From: Myceligenerans pegani
Lineage (GTDB): Bacteria > Actinomycetota > Actinomycetes > Actinomycetales > Cellulomonadaceae
DNA: 64,000 nt
Assembly (NCBI RefSeq): GCF_014892515.1
Contig: NZ_JADBGR010000064.1
Span: forward strand, 62,001-126,000
Reading direction: 5' to 3'
Positions 1 to 8,385 of this stretch are shown here, piece after piece. Each line of letters opens with the position of its first letter. Position 1 is the first letter of the stretch. The notes under the pieces were generated by a model. The model saw only the letters and a list, made by a program, of their open reading frames with translations, ran no database searches and was not told the DNA's origin. The position numbers were made by a program, and so were the translations under genes.

Positions 1-1
1 C

Positions 2-1132
2 ATCCGGGCCGCCGACGTGCGGCACGCCCCGGCGTTCACCGACGTCGCCGGGCACGTGGCGGGGCTGCTGCGGGGCAGGGCGTTCGTCGCGCACAACGCG
101 CAGTTCGACCGGCGCTTCGTATGGCACGAGTTCGCGCGGCAGGGAGCCGATGTCCCGCTCATCGAGCCGACGACGCTGTGCACCATGCGCACGGGCGCGG
201 TGCTCTCACCGGACGCGCCGCGGTCGCTGGCCGGTAGCTGCGGTCACCACGGGGTCGAGCTGCGGAACGCCCACGAGGCGATGTCCGACGCCCTGGCCGC
301 GGCCGGGCTGCTGCGCGTGTTCCTCGACCAGGGATCGCGCCGGACCGTGCCGGGATGGGACGACGTCGTCGACCTGGCGGAGACCACACCGTGGCCCGAG
401 GTTCCGGCCGGGTCCGCGACGACGGTCGCGCGCGGGGTCGCCACGCTGCGGGACACCCACTTCCTCGCCCGGCTTGCCACGGCCCGGAACCGCCCGATCA
501 CCACCTGGATGAAGGAGGAGTACCTGGAGCTGGTGGACCGGGCGCTCCTCGACCGGCACATCTCGGCCCGCGAGCACGACCAGCTCGAGGCGTACTGCGC
601 GGAGGCCGGCATCGGGCGGGCCGAGGCGGACGCGCTGCACCGGGAGTACCTGGCGGCGCTGGCTGCCGCGGCCTGGGGCGACGGCGTGGTGACGGCTGCG
701 GAGGAGGCGGACTTCCGCGCGGTGGCGGCGATGCTCGAGGTGCCCGACGACGACGCGGACCGCCTTCTGGCTGCGGGACGCGGGGCGGTGGTTGGGCGCG
801 GGGTGATGGCTGGGAGCGAGGCGATGGCTGGGAGCGAGGCGAGCGCCGGCGGGGTAGCCGGCGTCGGGACGAGCAGCGTCACGGCTTTGCGCTCGCACCT
901 CTCGCCGGGCGACCTTGTCGTCTTCACCGGGGCGATGCGCGAGCCGCGCGACGTGTGGGAGCGGCGTGCCCGCGCGGCCGGCCTCGTGCCGCACCCGACG
1001 GTGACGAAGAAGGTGCGCCTCGTCGTGGCGGCGGACCCGGACTCGATGTCGGGCAAGGCCCGCAAGGCGGAGGCGTACGGCATCACCGTCATCAGCGAGG
1101 CCGGCTTCGAACGGATGATCGGGGCGCTGTAG
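2..1132 (+). CDS. DEDDh 3'-5' exonuclease with C-terminal BRCT domain (5' truncated by window edge)
   Basis: The reading frame is open from base 2, and residues before the first possible start (GTG at 17) still look like family sequence, so the true start lies outside the window. The first ~100 residues carry the DnaQ-like fold (AHNAQFD, then HEAMSDALAAAGLL with the late His and Asp). A helical middle section resembling a TerB-like bundle follows, then a C-terminal BRCT-like domain over about the last 85 residues (VVFTGAM). DnaQ-BRCT proteins of this kind are annotated in actinobacteria as polymerase III epsilon-like; a repair or proofreading role is inferred. The linker holds two tandem copies of an 18-base unit (805-840), which adds a repeated Met-Ala-Gly-Ser-Glu-Ala segment. 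Confidence 0.85.
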   Translation: MRAADVRHAPAFTDVAGHVAGLLRGRAFVAHNAQFDRRFVWHEFARQGADVPLIEPTTLCTMRTGAVLSPDAPRSLAGSCGHHGVELRNAHEAMSDALAAAGLLRVFLDQGSRRTVPGWDDVVDLAETTPWPEVPAGSATTVARGVATLRDTHFLARLATARNRPITTWMKEEYLELVDRALLDRHISAREHDQLEAYCAEAGIGRAEADALHREYLAALAAAAWGDGVVTAAEEADFRAVAAMLEVPDDDADRLLAAGRGAVVGRGVMAGSEAMAGSEASAGGVAGVGTSSVTALRSHLSPGDLVVFTGAMREPRDVWERRARAAGLVPHPTVTKKVRLVVAADPDSMSGKARKAEAYGITVISEAGFERMIGAL

Positions 1133-1144
1133 GGCCTCCGAGAT

Positions 1145-1546
1145 CTACTGCGCCCGCCCGTACGGCGGCAGGTCGGTGTGCTCGCGAAAGTGCAGCTCGC
1201 CGTCGGTCTCCAGGACCGCGACCAGCAGGTCGGTCACCGCTCGCGTCTCGTGGTTCTCGCCGACGTCCCAGATCGCGGCCTGGCCCGCCTTCAGCACCCG
1301 GACGTCGGGCTCGTCCGACGTCGAGCCCTCCGGTGGCGTCGTCGACGTCACGACGGCCCGGCCGTCCAGGACGGCGAAGACCTGCCGCAGTGTCGCCTCG
1401 TGCATCCCGAGGACTCCGCCGGCGGTGAACCGGACGATGGTGGTCCTGGTCCGGGTGCCGCCCTGAACGGACGGCAGGAAGTCCATGTCGACGCCGTGGC
1501 TGGCGAACGTCGAGACGGCGATGGCGGGAAGCTGGACGAGGCGCAC
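1145..1546 (-). CDS. Small cupin-domain protein
   Basis: This is a 133-residue single-domain protein. Its pattern of short beta-strands, a GGVLGMHEAT segment giving one candidate metal-ligand His, a DGRAVVTS turn and a late GENHETRAV segment with another His is typical of cupin barrels. No substrate can be assigned. The start is GTG at 1546. A weak -10-like CACGAT ends six bases upstream, so it may be leaderless. It converges with the exonuclease gene, with only 12 bases between the stops. Confidence 0.7.
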   Translation of the reverse strand: MRLVQLPAIAVSTFASHGVDMDFLPSVQGGTRTRTTIVRFTAGGVLGMHEATLRQVFAVLDGRAVVTSTTPPEGSTSDEPDVRVLKAGQAAIWDVGENHETRAVTDLLVAVLETDGELHFREHTDLPPYGRAQ

Positions 1547-1617
1547 CGGCCGATCGTGTCAGGTGGCGCGGCTCACCGTCGAGAGAGCGCTCGCGGCGGG
1601 TGCCTCGGGGTCGGCCC

Positions 1618-2070
1618 TCAGGCCTGTGTGCCGCCCTCGCGGGCGCGTTGTGTGTAGGTGCCGGACGTCAGGGCGGTGTAGGAGCGCTGCACGATCTGTT
1701 CGAGGACGTCGAGACGGACGGCCTCCAGGTCCTTGAGGTAGAGGCAGCCGACGCCGGTGGTGTGCGGGCCGAGTTCCTCCAGGAGGTCGGCATATGTGCC
1801 GACGCCGTCGTTGAGGTAGACAACGGTGGCCGCCTTGCGGGGCGCGAACCCCGCTGCCGGCGCGTCCCCCTCGCGGCCGCTGTCGTAGCGGTAGTGGTAG
1901 GTGCCGTACCCGACGATCGAGGACCACATGGCGGGTTCCTCGTGGGTGGCGCGGGCGAAGAGCGCGAGCAGCGTCTCGGCGTCACGCCGCCGCTTCGCGG
2001 GGGTCACCTCGTCGATCCGGTCCCGCACATCTGCCGGGACGGTCGCTCGTTCGCCTGCCTCGTCAACCAC
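1618..2070 (-). CDS. DUF1801-family protein
   Basis: This 150-residue protein has the DUF1801 signature: a helical N-terminus followed by a MWSSIVGYGTYHYRY-like segment and KAATVVYLN. Members are small proteins of unknown biochemical role. The frame is open upstream to an ATG at 2106. GTG at 2070 is preferred because TACGCT ends six bases before it, matching the leaderless pattern seen throughout this window, and the extra upstream residues do not look like the family. It lies 71 bases upstream of the cupin gene on the same strand. Confidence 0.75.
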   Translation of the reverse strand: MVDEAGERATVPADVRDRIDEVTPAKRRRDAETLLALFARATHEEPAMWSSIVGYGTYHYRYDSGREGDAPAAGFAPRKAATVVYLNDGVGTYADLLEELGPHTTGVGCLYLKDLEAVRLDVLEQIVQRSYTALTSGTYTQRAREGGTQA

Positions 2071-2076
2071 CCGTGG

Positions 2077-2082
2077 AGCGTA
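2077..2082 (-). promoter_or_regulatory. -10 element, leaderless DUF1801 gene
   Basis: TACGCT ends six bases before the GTG at 2070 and decides this start over the ATG at 2106. Confidence 0.55.
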
Positions 2083-2234
2083 GGCACCGCATGCCGGGCG
2101 CGGCAACCGGCCGTGCCGGGCGCGGCCGCCTACCGCTCGGCCGGGAACGGCAACCGGCCGCTCGACCGGGCCAGCATCTGATGGAGCGCCTCAGTCGCGA
2201 GGCTCGGGCCTGCTGGTTCTGGGTCGCTGAGATC

Positions 2235-3122
2235 TCAGCCGCGGAGGAGTGCCGGTTCGTCGTGGCCACGGTTGGCGTTGCGGACCGTGGTGGGGACGCG
2301 CAGCCGGGCGTCGTCGTAGAGCCGCCGGGCCTCGGCGGCGGTGGTGGGATCGGCGGTCAACGCCGCAAGGCGGTCGAGGAGATCGGTGAGATCGGGGCCG
2401 ATCGTGTCCTCGGGTTCGGGGATGGCGCCCCAGACGTCCCACGGGAGCATCTCGACGTTCGACAGAGCGGCGGTGTCACGGATGAGGTTCGCGGCGATCC
2501 ACCACGCACCGAACTCCTGGGTGACGGTGAGCCCGTACCGGTCGGCGTCGTCCTCGCCGGCGCGGCACCGGAGCCAGGCGTCGCCGGCGACGACGAACTG
2601 GTCGCGGGGCACGTCGGTGACGTCGATATCGGTGTTGAAGAGTTCACGCTGGCGATCGTCGATCTGGGCGTCCACGAGGACCCAGCGGCCTTCGCCGTCG
2701 TTCCAGTACTCGGCGACCCAGTGGTCCTCGTTGCTGGGCACGGGGAAGTAGGCGCCGAAGCCGCAGCGAGCGCGGGCGGGGATGCCGTGGACTCGCAGGG
2801 CCGTGACGGCCAGAATCGTGAAGTCGCGGCAGGTGCCGCCCAGCCGCTCGTCCGGCTCGCGGGGTTCGGTGAGGGGGCGGCCGTCGGCCAGGAGCCGGGC
2901 GAGAAGGTCCTCGGCGTGGCGGAGGTTGGCGGTCTCGTTGTGGTCGGGGCGGTGCTCGACGTCGTAGGCGCGGGTGAGGTGCTCGTGGATGAGCAGGCCG
3001 TGCAGGGTATCGAGGAGCCCGGGGATGTCGCGGCGCAGGTCCCGGACGCTGTCACGGTGGGGTCCGGGGTCCGTGAACGGTCCGGGTTCGGTGTAGTAGG
3101 CGAGGGCATCGGTGGTGGTCAA
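2235..3122 (-). CDS. Transglutaminase-like cysteine peptidase-fold protein
   Basis: This 295-residue cytoplasmic protein has a transglutaminase-like core: a catalytic-type Cys in LGGTCRDFTILAV, a His in NEDHWVAEYW and an Asp in WVLVDAQID, in the order expected for the Cys-His-Asp triad. Such stand-alone bacterial proteins are usually annotated only by fold, so a peptidase or amidase activity is possible but unproven. The frame is open to 3398. TTG at 3122 is preferred because GGAG sits seven bases upstream and the protein then begins with a typical Thr-rich start; the longer N-terminus is low-complexity and basic. Confidence 0.75.
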   Translation of the reverse strand: MTTTDALAYYTEPGPFTDPGPHRDSVRDLRRDIPGLLDTLHGLLIHEHLTRAYDVEHRPDHNETANLRHAEDLLARLLADGRPLTEPREPDERLGGTCRDFTILAVTALRVHGIPARARCGFGAYFPVPSNEDHWVAEYWNDGEGRWVLVDAQIDDRQRELFNTDIDVTDVPRDQFVVAGDAWLRCRAGEDDADRYGLTVTQEFGAWWIAANLIRDTAALSNVEMLPWDVWGAIPEPEDTIGPDLTDLLDRLAALTADPTTAAEARRLYDDARLRVPTTVRNANRGHDEPALLRG

Positions 3123-3366
3123 TTGGTGGCTCCGTTCCGCGGCTGACTCGACGATAACGTACAAGTGTTCGAATCGCGAGGTGGTCGAGGCGGTGTGTTG
3201 CGGCCGCGGTATGCGGGCTCGGTGTCGGCCGCGCCCTCGGTCACCCGCCTCGGACAGCCGCTCTCGGTCAGCCGCGGGACTTTCCTGTGCAGGCTTGCGA
3301 GCTGGATATACGCTCGCTCGGAGCGACGCCTGATCGAGCTGGTCGCACCCGATCGAGGGAGAGACG

Positions 3367-4227
3367 ATGACTCGCCGCGCAATGCCCGTGATCGCCATGT
3401 GTGTCGTGGCGTCCGTCCTGTCCGGGTGCGGGCCCTTGGACTACCGGGTGGATTCCTCCGGGGCACCGATCACGCGGGTCGTGCTCGAGGCCACTCCCGC
3501 TGCTGACGACGATGCGACGGCCGCGGCCATGGGTGACGCCGTCGACGTGCTGGTGGAGCGGCTGGAGAACGGCGAACGCGAGGTCGACGTCACCGTGGTC
3601 GAGGGGAGCACGGTCACGATGGACGTCATCGGCGAGGTGGGCGGGGAGGACTACCCGCTGCTCACTCGGCCCGGCGATCTGGCGTTCCGTCCGGTGCTGG
3701 CCCTGGATGGTGGGGGCTCCGGTGCGGGGTCGTCCGACGTGCCGGGTGTCGCGGACGACGTCGTGGCGGAGTTCGAGGCCCTCGACTGCACGGACGAGGC
3801 CGGGGGTGACGTCGGCGCCGGCGACCCTGACCTGCCGCTCGTCGCCTGCGACGAGGCCAGGACCGGCAAGTACCTCCTCGGTCCGGCCGAGATCGACGGA
3901 GCCGACGTCTCCGAGGCGAGTTCCTCGAACACGGCGGAGACCGCGGACTGGGTCATCAACCTGCAGTTCGACGAGGGCGGCACGGCGGCACTCACCGAGA
4001 TCACGGAGCGCCTGCAGGGAGAAGAGAGCCCTCGCAACCAGTTCGCCGTCACGGTGGACGGAGTGGTGGTCTCGGCGCCGACGATCCCGCCCGGCACGGT
4101 GATCACCGCCGGCGCGGCGGAGATCTCGGGGTCGTTCACCCGCGAGTCGGCGGAGGCCCTCGCCGGCCTGCTCGGCACGGACCCGCTGCCCTTCCCGTTC
4201 GAGGTGCAGTCCGTCTCGACGGAGTAA
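3367..4227 (+). CDS. Lipoprotein carrying a SecD/SecDF P1-head-like domain
   Basis: The 286-residue product has a lipoprotein signal peptide with lipobox LSGC (Cys21), so it should be anchored on the outer face of the membrane. The mature part resembles the periplasmic P1 head of SecD: a GKYLLGPAEIDGADVSEA segment, a WVINLQFDEGGTAALTEIT segment and a closing VTVDGVVVSAPTI...ISGSFTRESAEALAGLL stretch. SecD proteins have six membrane segments around this head; here there are none besides the signal. It is a free-standing head, not a translocase subunit. GGGAGAG precedes the ATG. Function is unknown; a chaperone-like role for secreted proteins is speculation. Confidence 0.75.
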   Translation: MTRRAMPVIAMCVVASVLSGCGPLDYRVDSSGAPITRVVLEATPAADDDATAAAMGDAVDVLVERLENGEREVDVTVVEGSTVTMDVIGEVGGEDYPLLTRPGDLAFRPVLALDGGGSGAGSSDVPGVADDVVAEFEALDCTDEAGGDVGAGDPDLPLVACDEARTGKYLLGPAEIDGADVSEASSSNTAETADWVINLQFDEGGTAALTEITERLQGEESPRNQFAVTVDGVVVSAPTIPPGTVITAGAAEISGSFTRESAEALAGLLGTDPLPFPFEVQSVSTE

Positions 4228-4275
4228 CGGGCGGTTCGGCGATCGGTCCCGGGCATCCGTGGTCCGGTCGTACCT

Positions 4276-5391
4276 TCAGCGCCCGCGGGCGATGCTCCGC
4301 GCGATCCGCCGGGCGTCGGCCGCCGTCTCCCGGAACATCCCGGTGATCGGGTTGGTGAAGCCTGTGAAGTAGAGGCCAGGCGCGGCCGGGCGGCCGTGCG
4401 TCACGACGGGCGTGCCCTGCTCGCCGAGCACGCCGAGGTGGCCCACCAGGGGCTCCAGCGCCCGGCGGTACCCGGTCGCGGCGAGCACGACGTCGGGGGC
4501 CAGGCGCGCGCCGTCGGCCAGGACCACCTCGTCGCCGTCGAACCGGTCGATCGGGCCGACCACGCGCACGGTGCCCGCCTGGACGGCGGCGACCAGTCCG
4601 ACGTCCTGCACGGGGATGGCGCCCTGGGCGACGCGGGTCGCCAGGCCGACCGCGGGGATCGGCAGCCCGAGGTGGGACAGGTCGGGAAAGCTGGCCTTGC
4701 GGACGGGGACGGACAGTGCGTCGACCAGGCTGGTCGGCAGGTGCCTCACCAGGAGACCCGTGTACTGCGCAGCCCATAGGCCCTTGTTGCGCGGCACGAG
4801 GTGCGGCGGCGTCCGGACGGCGAGCCGAACGCTCGCGGCGCCACCCTCGGCGAGGTCCTGAGCGATCTCCGCGCCGGTGTTGCCCACGCCTGCCACAAGG
4901 ACGTCCAGGCCCGCGTACGGGGCCGGGTTGCGGTACCGGCTCGCGTGCACGATCTCGCCGCGGAACCCGTCCGAGCCGGGCCAGTCCGGCAGGTGCGGCG
5001 TGTGGTTGTAGCCGGTGGCGACGACGACGGCGTCCGTCGTCCGCGTGCCGTCGGCGCAGGCGACCGCCCAGGCGCCGTCCTCGCGGTCGATGCGCGTGAC
5101 CTCCGCCTCGAGTTCGACCCGCAGGTCGTGATGGGCGGCGTACGCCTCGAGGTAGCGGACGACGTCGTCCCGGGCGACCCAGCGGCCGAACTCGCGTGGG
5201 ATGGCGAGCCCCGGAAGCCGGGAGAGGCCGCGTGTGGTGTGCAGGTGCAGGCGGTCGTAGTGGTTCCGCCAGGCGTTGCCGACGTGCCCGGACTTCTCGA
5301 GGATCGTGGCGTCGACGCCCCTCGCCCGGAGAGCGGCCGCCGCGGCGAGACCCGCTGGTCCGGCGCCGATGACATGGACGGTGGAAGCCAT
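4276..5391 (-). CDS. FMO/CzcO-like FAD- and NADP-dependent oxidoreductase
   Basis: This 371-residue flavoprotein has an FAD-binding GAGPAG (residues 9-14), the flavin-monooxygenase fingerprint FxGxxxHxxxY (Phe143 to Tyr153), a second nucleotide site GVGNTG (168-173), and a late ATGYR plus YFTGFTNPITGMFRE segment. This order matches single-component flavin monooxygenases and CzcO-type proteins that oxygenate small nucleophilic substrates. The substrate is unknown. The ATG at 5391 has TACTCT ending six bases upstream and no Shine-Dalgarno. It is divergent from the gene at 5470. Confidence 0.85.
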   Translation of the reverse strand: MASTVHVIGAGPAGLAAAAALRARGVDATILEKSGHVGNAWRNHYDRLHLHTTRGLSRLPGLAIPREFGRWVARDDVVRYLEAYAAHHDLRVELEAEVTRIDREDGAWAVACADGTRTTDAVVVATGYNHTPHLPDWPGSDGFRGEIVHASRYRNPAPYAGLDVLVAGVGNTGAEIAQDLAEGGAASVRLAVRTPPHLVPRNKGLWAAQYTGLLVRHLPTSLVDALSVPVRKASFPDLSHLGLPIPAVGLATRVAQGAIPVQDVGLVAAVQAGTVRVVGPIDRFDGDEVVLADGARLAPDVVLAATGYRRALEPLVGHLGVLGEQGTPVVTHGRPAAPGLYFTGFTNPITGMFRETAADARRIARSIARGR

Positions 5392-5397
5392 GGATGG

Positions 5398-5403
5398 AGA
5401 GTA
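5398..5403 (-). promoter_or_regulatory. -10 element, leaderless flavoprotein gene
   Basis: TACTCT ends six bases before the ATG at 5391, with no Shine-Dalgarno in between. Confidence 0.55.
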
Positions 5404-5456
5404 GTGGGGTTCACCGGCCGGGCCGGACTTTCCTTTCCAGGTCGGTGACCTGGGTC

Positions 5457-5462
5457 TACCCT
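5457..5462 (+). promoter_or_regulatory. -10 element, leaderless gene at 5470
   Basis: TACCCT ends seven bases before the ATG at 5470; it lies about 55 bases from the -10 of the divergent flavoprotein gene. Confidence 0.55.
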
Positions 5463-5469
5463 CGCGCCC

Positions 5470-6102
5470 ATGCCGTCGGACCGGAAGTACCTCGAACTTC
5501 GCGTGAGCTACCGGAGCATTCTCGTCGTGGTGGCCGTCGTCGTCACGGTCACGGTAGTGGTTGCTCTGGTGACTACTTGGGTGGCGGAGACGCGGCAAGC
5601 CGTGGTGGCTGGCTCGAGGGCGCACATCGGCACGGGTGTGTGGCTGAACAGTTGCGGGCCGGGTGAAGGCGACGGCGCCGTGTACCCCAGCAGTGACGAC
5701 GTCGTGGCGATACAGACCGTGCGGAATGACGCGCGGTGGGAGGTCGAGGTCGTTTCCGAGGAGCCCGAGGCGTTCCGTTTCGGGCGACTCGCCGAGCACC
5801 GCCGGGACGACGTGCGGCTCCCGGAGTTCGAGGCCGGCCCCCCGGATGCGGAGACGTCGGATCGCGTGGTGATCCCGCCGGGGCGCGAGGTGGCGATGTG
5901 GATCGTGGATCCCCTCCAGGAAGTGACGTTCAGCGGCGGCTACAGCGCCATCTCGACCGTGCCGGTGAGGGTGACGTCCCTGGGCGTGTCGCACGAGACG
6001 ACGATCGAACTCCACCACCCGATCTGGCTGGGTGGCGGCGAGTTCGACAAGGATCGCCTGGAGGCAGCATTCGAAGAGGTCTGCGACGAGCTCAACGGAT
6101 GA
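5470..6102 (+). CDS. Single-pass membrane protein, unknown function
   Basis: The 210-residue protein has a short charged N-terminus, one strong membrane helix at about residues 17-42 (valine/isoleucine-rich), then a soluble domain of about 165 residues with two Cys (CGPGEG and EEVCDEL), probably extracytoplasmic. The domain looks beta-rich. I do not recognise a family. The ATG has TACCCT ending seven bases upstream and no Shine-Dalgarno. It is divergent from the flavoprotein gene, with only 78 bases between starts. Confidence 0.65.
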   Translation: MPSDRKYLELRVSYRSILVVVAVVVTVTVVVALVTTWVAETRQAVVAGSRAHIGTGVWLNSCGPGEGDGAVYPSSDDVVAIQTVRNDARWEVEVVSEEPEAFRFGRLAEHRRDDVRLPEFEAGPPDAETSDRVVIPPGREVAMWIVDPLQEVTFSGGYSAISTVPVRVTSLGVSHETTIELHHPIWLGGGEFDKDRLEAAFEEVCDELNG

Positions 6103-6183
6103 CGCTCCGGCGTCCGGCCCCGATGGGACACCAGCCATGTGACGGGTAGCCTGGCGGCTCCAGTACTTTGGAGGGGACGCGAC

Positions 6184-6537
6184 ATGGCCGGACACCGCAT
6201 CTTCGGCGTGAGCTTCGCCAGCATCTACCCGCACTACGTGACCAAGGCCGAGGGGAAGGGCCACACCAAGGACGAGCTGGACGAGGTCATCGGCTGGCTC
6301 ACCGGCTACGACGCCGTAGGCCTGGAGAAGGCCATCGCGACCGAGGTCGACCTGAGGACGTTCTTCGCCGAGGCGCCCGCCATGAACCCGAACGCCACCC
6401 TCATCAAGGGCGTGATCTGCGGGATCCGGGTCGAGGAGATCGAGGACCCGCTGATGCAGCAGATCCGCTGGATGGACAAGCTGGTCGACGAACTCGCCCG
6501 CGGCAAGAAGATGAGCTCGATCCTGCGCGGCGCGTAG
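6184..6537 (+). CDS. DUF2200-family protein
   Basis: This 117-residue protein matches DUF2200 along its length: it starts [16 protein letters not shown] and has [18 protein letters not shown] and [20 protein letters not shown]2200 proteins are small conserved bacterial proteins with no established activity. An ATG at 6139 would add 15 residues, but the ATG at 6184 is chosen because GGAGGGG lies about six bases upstream and the family begins here. Confidence 0.85.
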   Translation: MAGHRIFGVSFASIYPHYVTKAEGKGHTKDELDEVIGWLTGYDAVGLEKAIATEVDLRTFFAEAPAMNPNATLIKGVICGIRVEEIEDPLMQQIRWMDKLVDELARGKKMSSILRGA

Positions 6538-6702
6538 AACGGCGGGCCCGGCCGCGGCGCGTTAGCGGGGAGGGTCGATCTGGGTCCCCGGGCAGCGCCG
6601 TCGTAGCCGGACGTCCGAACCTGTCGACAGCTAATGGAACAACAGTTCGATAACATCCGCAGCTGCTCGGAGCGCCTGACAGGACAACCGATACGAGGGC
6701 TC

Positions 6703-6708
6703 TACGCT
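6703..6708 (+). promoter_or_regulatory. -10 element, leaderless DprA-like/PRTase operon
   Basis: TACGCT ends seven bases before the ATG at 6716. No ribosome-binding site is seen. A CTGACA at 6676-6681 is too far away (21 bases) to be a convincing -35. Confidence 0.5.
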
Positions 6709-6715
6709 GGCTTCC

Positions 6716-7621
6716 ATGACCGACCGCCACGACGAGATTGCCGCGCTGCTGGTCCTTCTGCGTGAGCAGAAGTCGAGCTGGGGGCGGATCGCCTCGCAGG
6801 TCGCGTTCGAGGGGAGCGCGTTCTCGCTCCTGACGGGCGCAGAGGGCGATGGGGCGCTGTTCGACCTTCCGGTGGACGAAGCCCGGATCGACGAGGCGAG
6901 GAAGGATGTCCGGTCCTGGCAGTCGCAGGGCCTGCAGATGGTGACGGTGCTCGACCCGCAGTACCCGCAACGCCTTCTGGACATCCGCGAGACGCCTCCC
7001 TTCTTGTTCTACGCCGGGGACCTACGTCGCGATGACGCGGGGATGTCACTCGTCGGCTCACGGAATGCTTCGCCGGACGCGCTGCGACTGGCCGGGGACA
7101 TCGCACGATTCCTGGTCGACCAGGACATGACGGTGATCAGTGGTTTGGCGGCAGGCATCGATGCCGCGGCTCACCGGGCGGCGCTCGGTTCGGGGGGCAG
7201 AACCGTGGCGTTCATCGGGACAGGGATCACTCGGGCCTACCCGGCGGCCAACGCCGACCTGCAGCAGGAAGTTGCTGAGCGTGGGCTCGTGCTCTCGCAG
7301 TTCTATCCGGAGGCGCCGCCCACCAAGCAGTCCTTCCCGATGCGGAACGCGTCGATGTCCGGCTACGGGCTGGCGACGATTGTGGTCGAGGCAGGCGAAC
7401 ACAGCGGCACGCGCATCCAGGCCAGGTTGGCCGGCGAGCACGGGCGGCCGGTGATACTCACCGAAAAGGTCGCGTCGACGACTACGTGGGGAGGTGCCCT
7501 TCGTGGTCAGCCGGGCGTGTACGTCGTGGACTCGATGGACGATCTGGCAGCTGCGGTACGCGAGATCCAGGAACAGCCGCGCAGGGTGGACGAGGCGCTC
7601 GCCGCCCTGATGAGTGCGTGA
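6716..7621 (+). CDS. DprA/Smf-like (SLOG-fold) protein, candidate antitoxin/sensor of a ShosTA-like pair
   Basis: This 301-residue DprA-superfamily protein has a helical N-terminus, then a Rossmann-like core with GSRNAS (114-119), SGLAAGID (142-149), GGRTVAFIGTGI (160-171), FPMRNAS (207-213) and EAGEHSGT (225-232). Compared with housekeeping DprA (SGLARGID, FPRRNR), the conserved Arg of SGLARGID is Ala and FPRRNR reads FPMRNA. The ssDNA-handling surface is therefore altered while the nucleotide-binding fold stays. Its stop overlaps the next gene's GTG start, a coupled arrangement. As I recall, ShosTA pairs a DprA-domain protein with a phosphoribosyltransferase-domain protein. Housekeeping dprA usually sits near topA/rnhB instead. 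The start appears leaderless (TACGCT seven bases upstream). Confidence 0.8.
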   Translation: MTDRHDEIAALLVLLREQKSSWGRIASQVAFEGSAFSLLTGAEGDGALFDLPVDEARIDEARKDVRSWQSQGLQMVTVLDPQYPQRLLDIRETPPFLFYAGDLRRDDAGMSLVGSRNASPDALRLAGDIARFLVDQDMTVISGLAAGIDAAAHRAALGSGGRTVAFIGTGITRAYPAANADLQQEVAERGLVLSQFYPEAPPTKQSFPMRNASMSGYGLATIVVEAGEHSGTRIQARLAGEHGRPVILTEKVASTTTWGGALRGQPGVYVVDSMDDLAAAVREIQEQPRRVDEALAALMSA

Positions 7622-8364
7622 CACGGGAACTGCCGACCGTCGTTCGCCCCATCGCCGAGTTCCTTCAGACGGCTCACGGGCGCTATCTCCACAACGCAGT
7701 GTTCGAGACCACCAAGACCTGTTCGGTCTGCGCAAAACCCCTCAACCACGCGATCGACGCTCTGTGTCCACAGTGCCAAGGGCACGTTCGGTCAAGGCTG
7801 CCACTGGCTGACAGAGTGGGCGTCCTGATCTACGCCGAGGAGTACGACTCGCAGGGCTACAAGGTCGTGCACCAGTACAAGGGCCCGAACCCAGGTCGAG
7901 ACGTCGACCGTGTGATGACATCCCTGTTCGCGCTCGGACTGCGGGGGCACGTGCCATGCGGGCGGGCGACGTCGAAGTCTGGCTGGGCGGTGATGCCTTC
8001 GTCGAAGAAGCGGCTTCGCCTCGGAGAGATCGTGCGCGGCATGACGAAACGCCCGGACGCTGAGGTCCGACTCTCGGTCGCGGACGACTTCCAACGCCGG
8101 CAGCTTCGGCCCGCCAACTTCGTCGTCGCGTCCGACCATGTGCCGGACCACATTCTCTTGGTGGACGACTCCTGGGTGAGCGGTTCGAACGCCCAGTCCG
8201 CTGCCGCGGCGCTCAAGCAGGCGGGCGCGCAGGACGTGTCGGTCTTCGTGGTCGCTCGAGTACTCGACCCCTCGTACGGACCGACGAAGCGCTTTCTCGC
8301 CTCACATGGACGTCCCACCTTCGATGCGACCGTGTGCCCGTGGACGGGTAGCGCGTGTCCCTGA
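7618..8364 (+). CDS. Zinc-ribbon phosphoribosyltransferase-fold protein (ComF-like), candidate toxin/effector
   Basis: The 248-residue protein has a treble-clef or ribbon-like Cys set (Cys35, Cys38, Cys50, Cys53) followed by a type I phosphoribosyltransferase domain. The PRPP-loop signature is I179-L-L-V-D183-D184-S-W-V-S188-G-S190, a variant of the canonical acidic pair plus TTGAT loop. The layout of N-terminal CxxC pairs and C-terminal PRTase is that of ComF, but the protein is co-translated with the DprA-like gene through a GTGA overlap (7618-7621). GTG at 7618 is chosen because it creates the coupling and starts just before conserved sequence. Enzyme activity, base substrate and toxicity are unproven. 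Confidence 0.8.
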   Translation: MTRELPTVVRPIAEFLQTAHGRYLHNAVFETTKTCSVCAKPLNHAIDALCPQCQGHVRSRLPLADRVGVLIYAEEYDSQGYKVVHQYKGPNPGRDVDRVMTSLFALGLRGHVPCGRATSKSGWAVMPSSKKRLRLGEIVRGMTKRPDAEVRLSVADDFQRRQLRPANFVVASDHVPDHILLVDDSWVSGSNAQSAAAALKQAGAQDVSVFVVARVLDPSYGPTKRFLASHGRPTFDATVCPWTGSACP

Positions 8365-8385
8365 CGATCGAGTAGTGCGGCCGGC

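Noticed and set aside
6716-8364. Reading the pair as ordinary competence genes dprA and comF
   Set aside because: Housekeeping dprA and comF are not normally adjacent and coupled, the DprA core residues are altered, and no other competence gene is nearby. The alternative cannot be fully excluded from this window.
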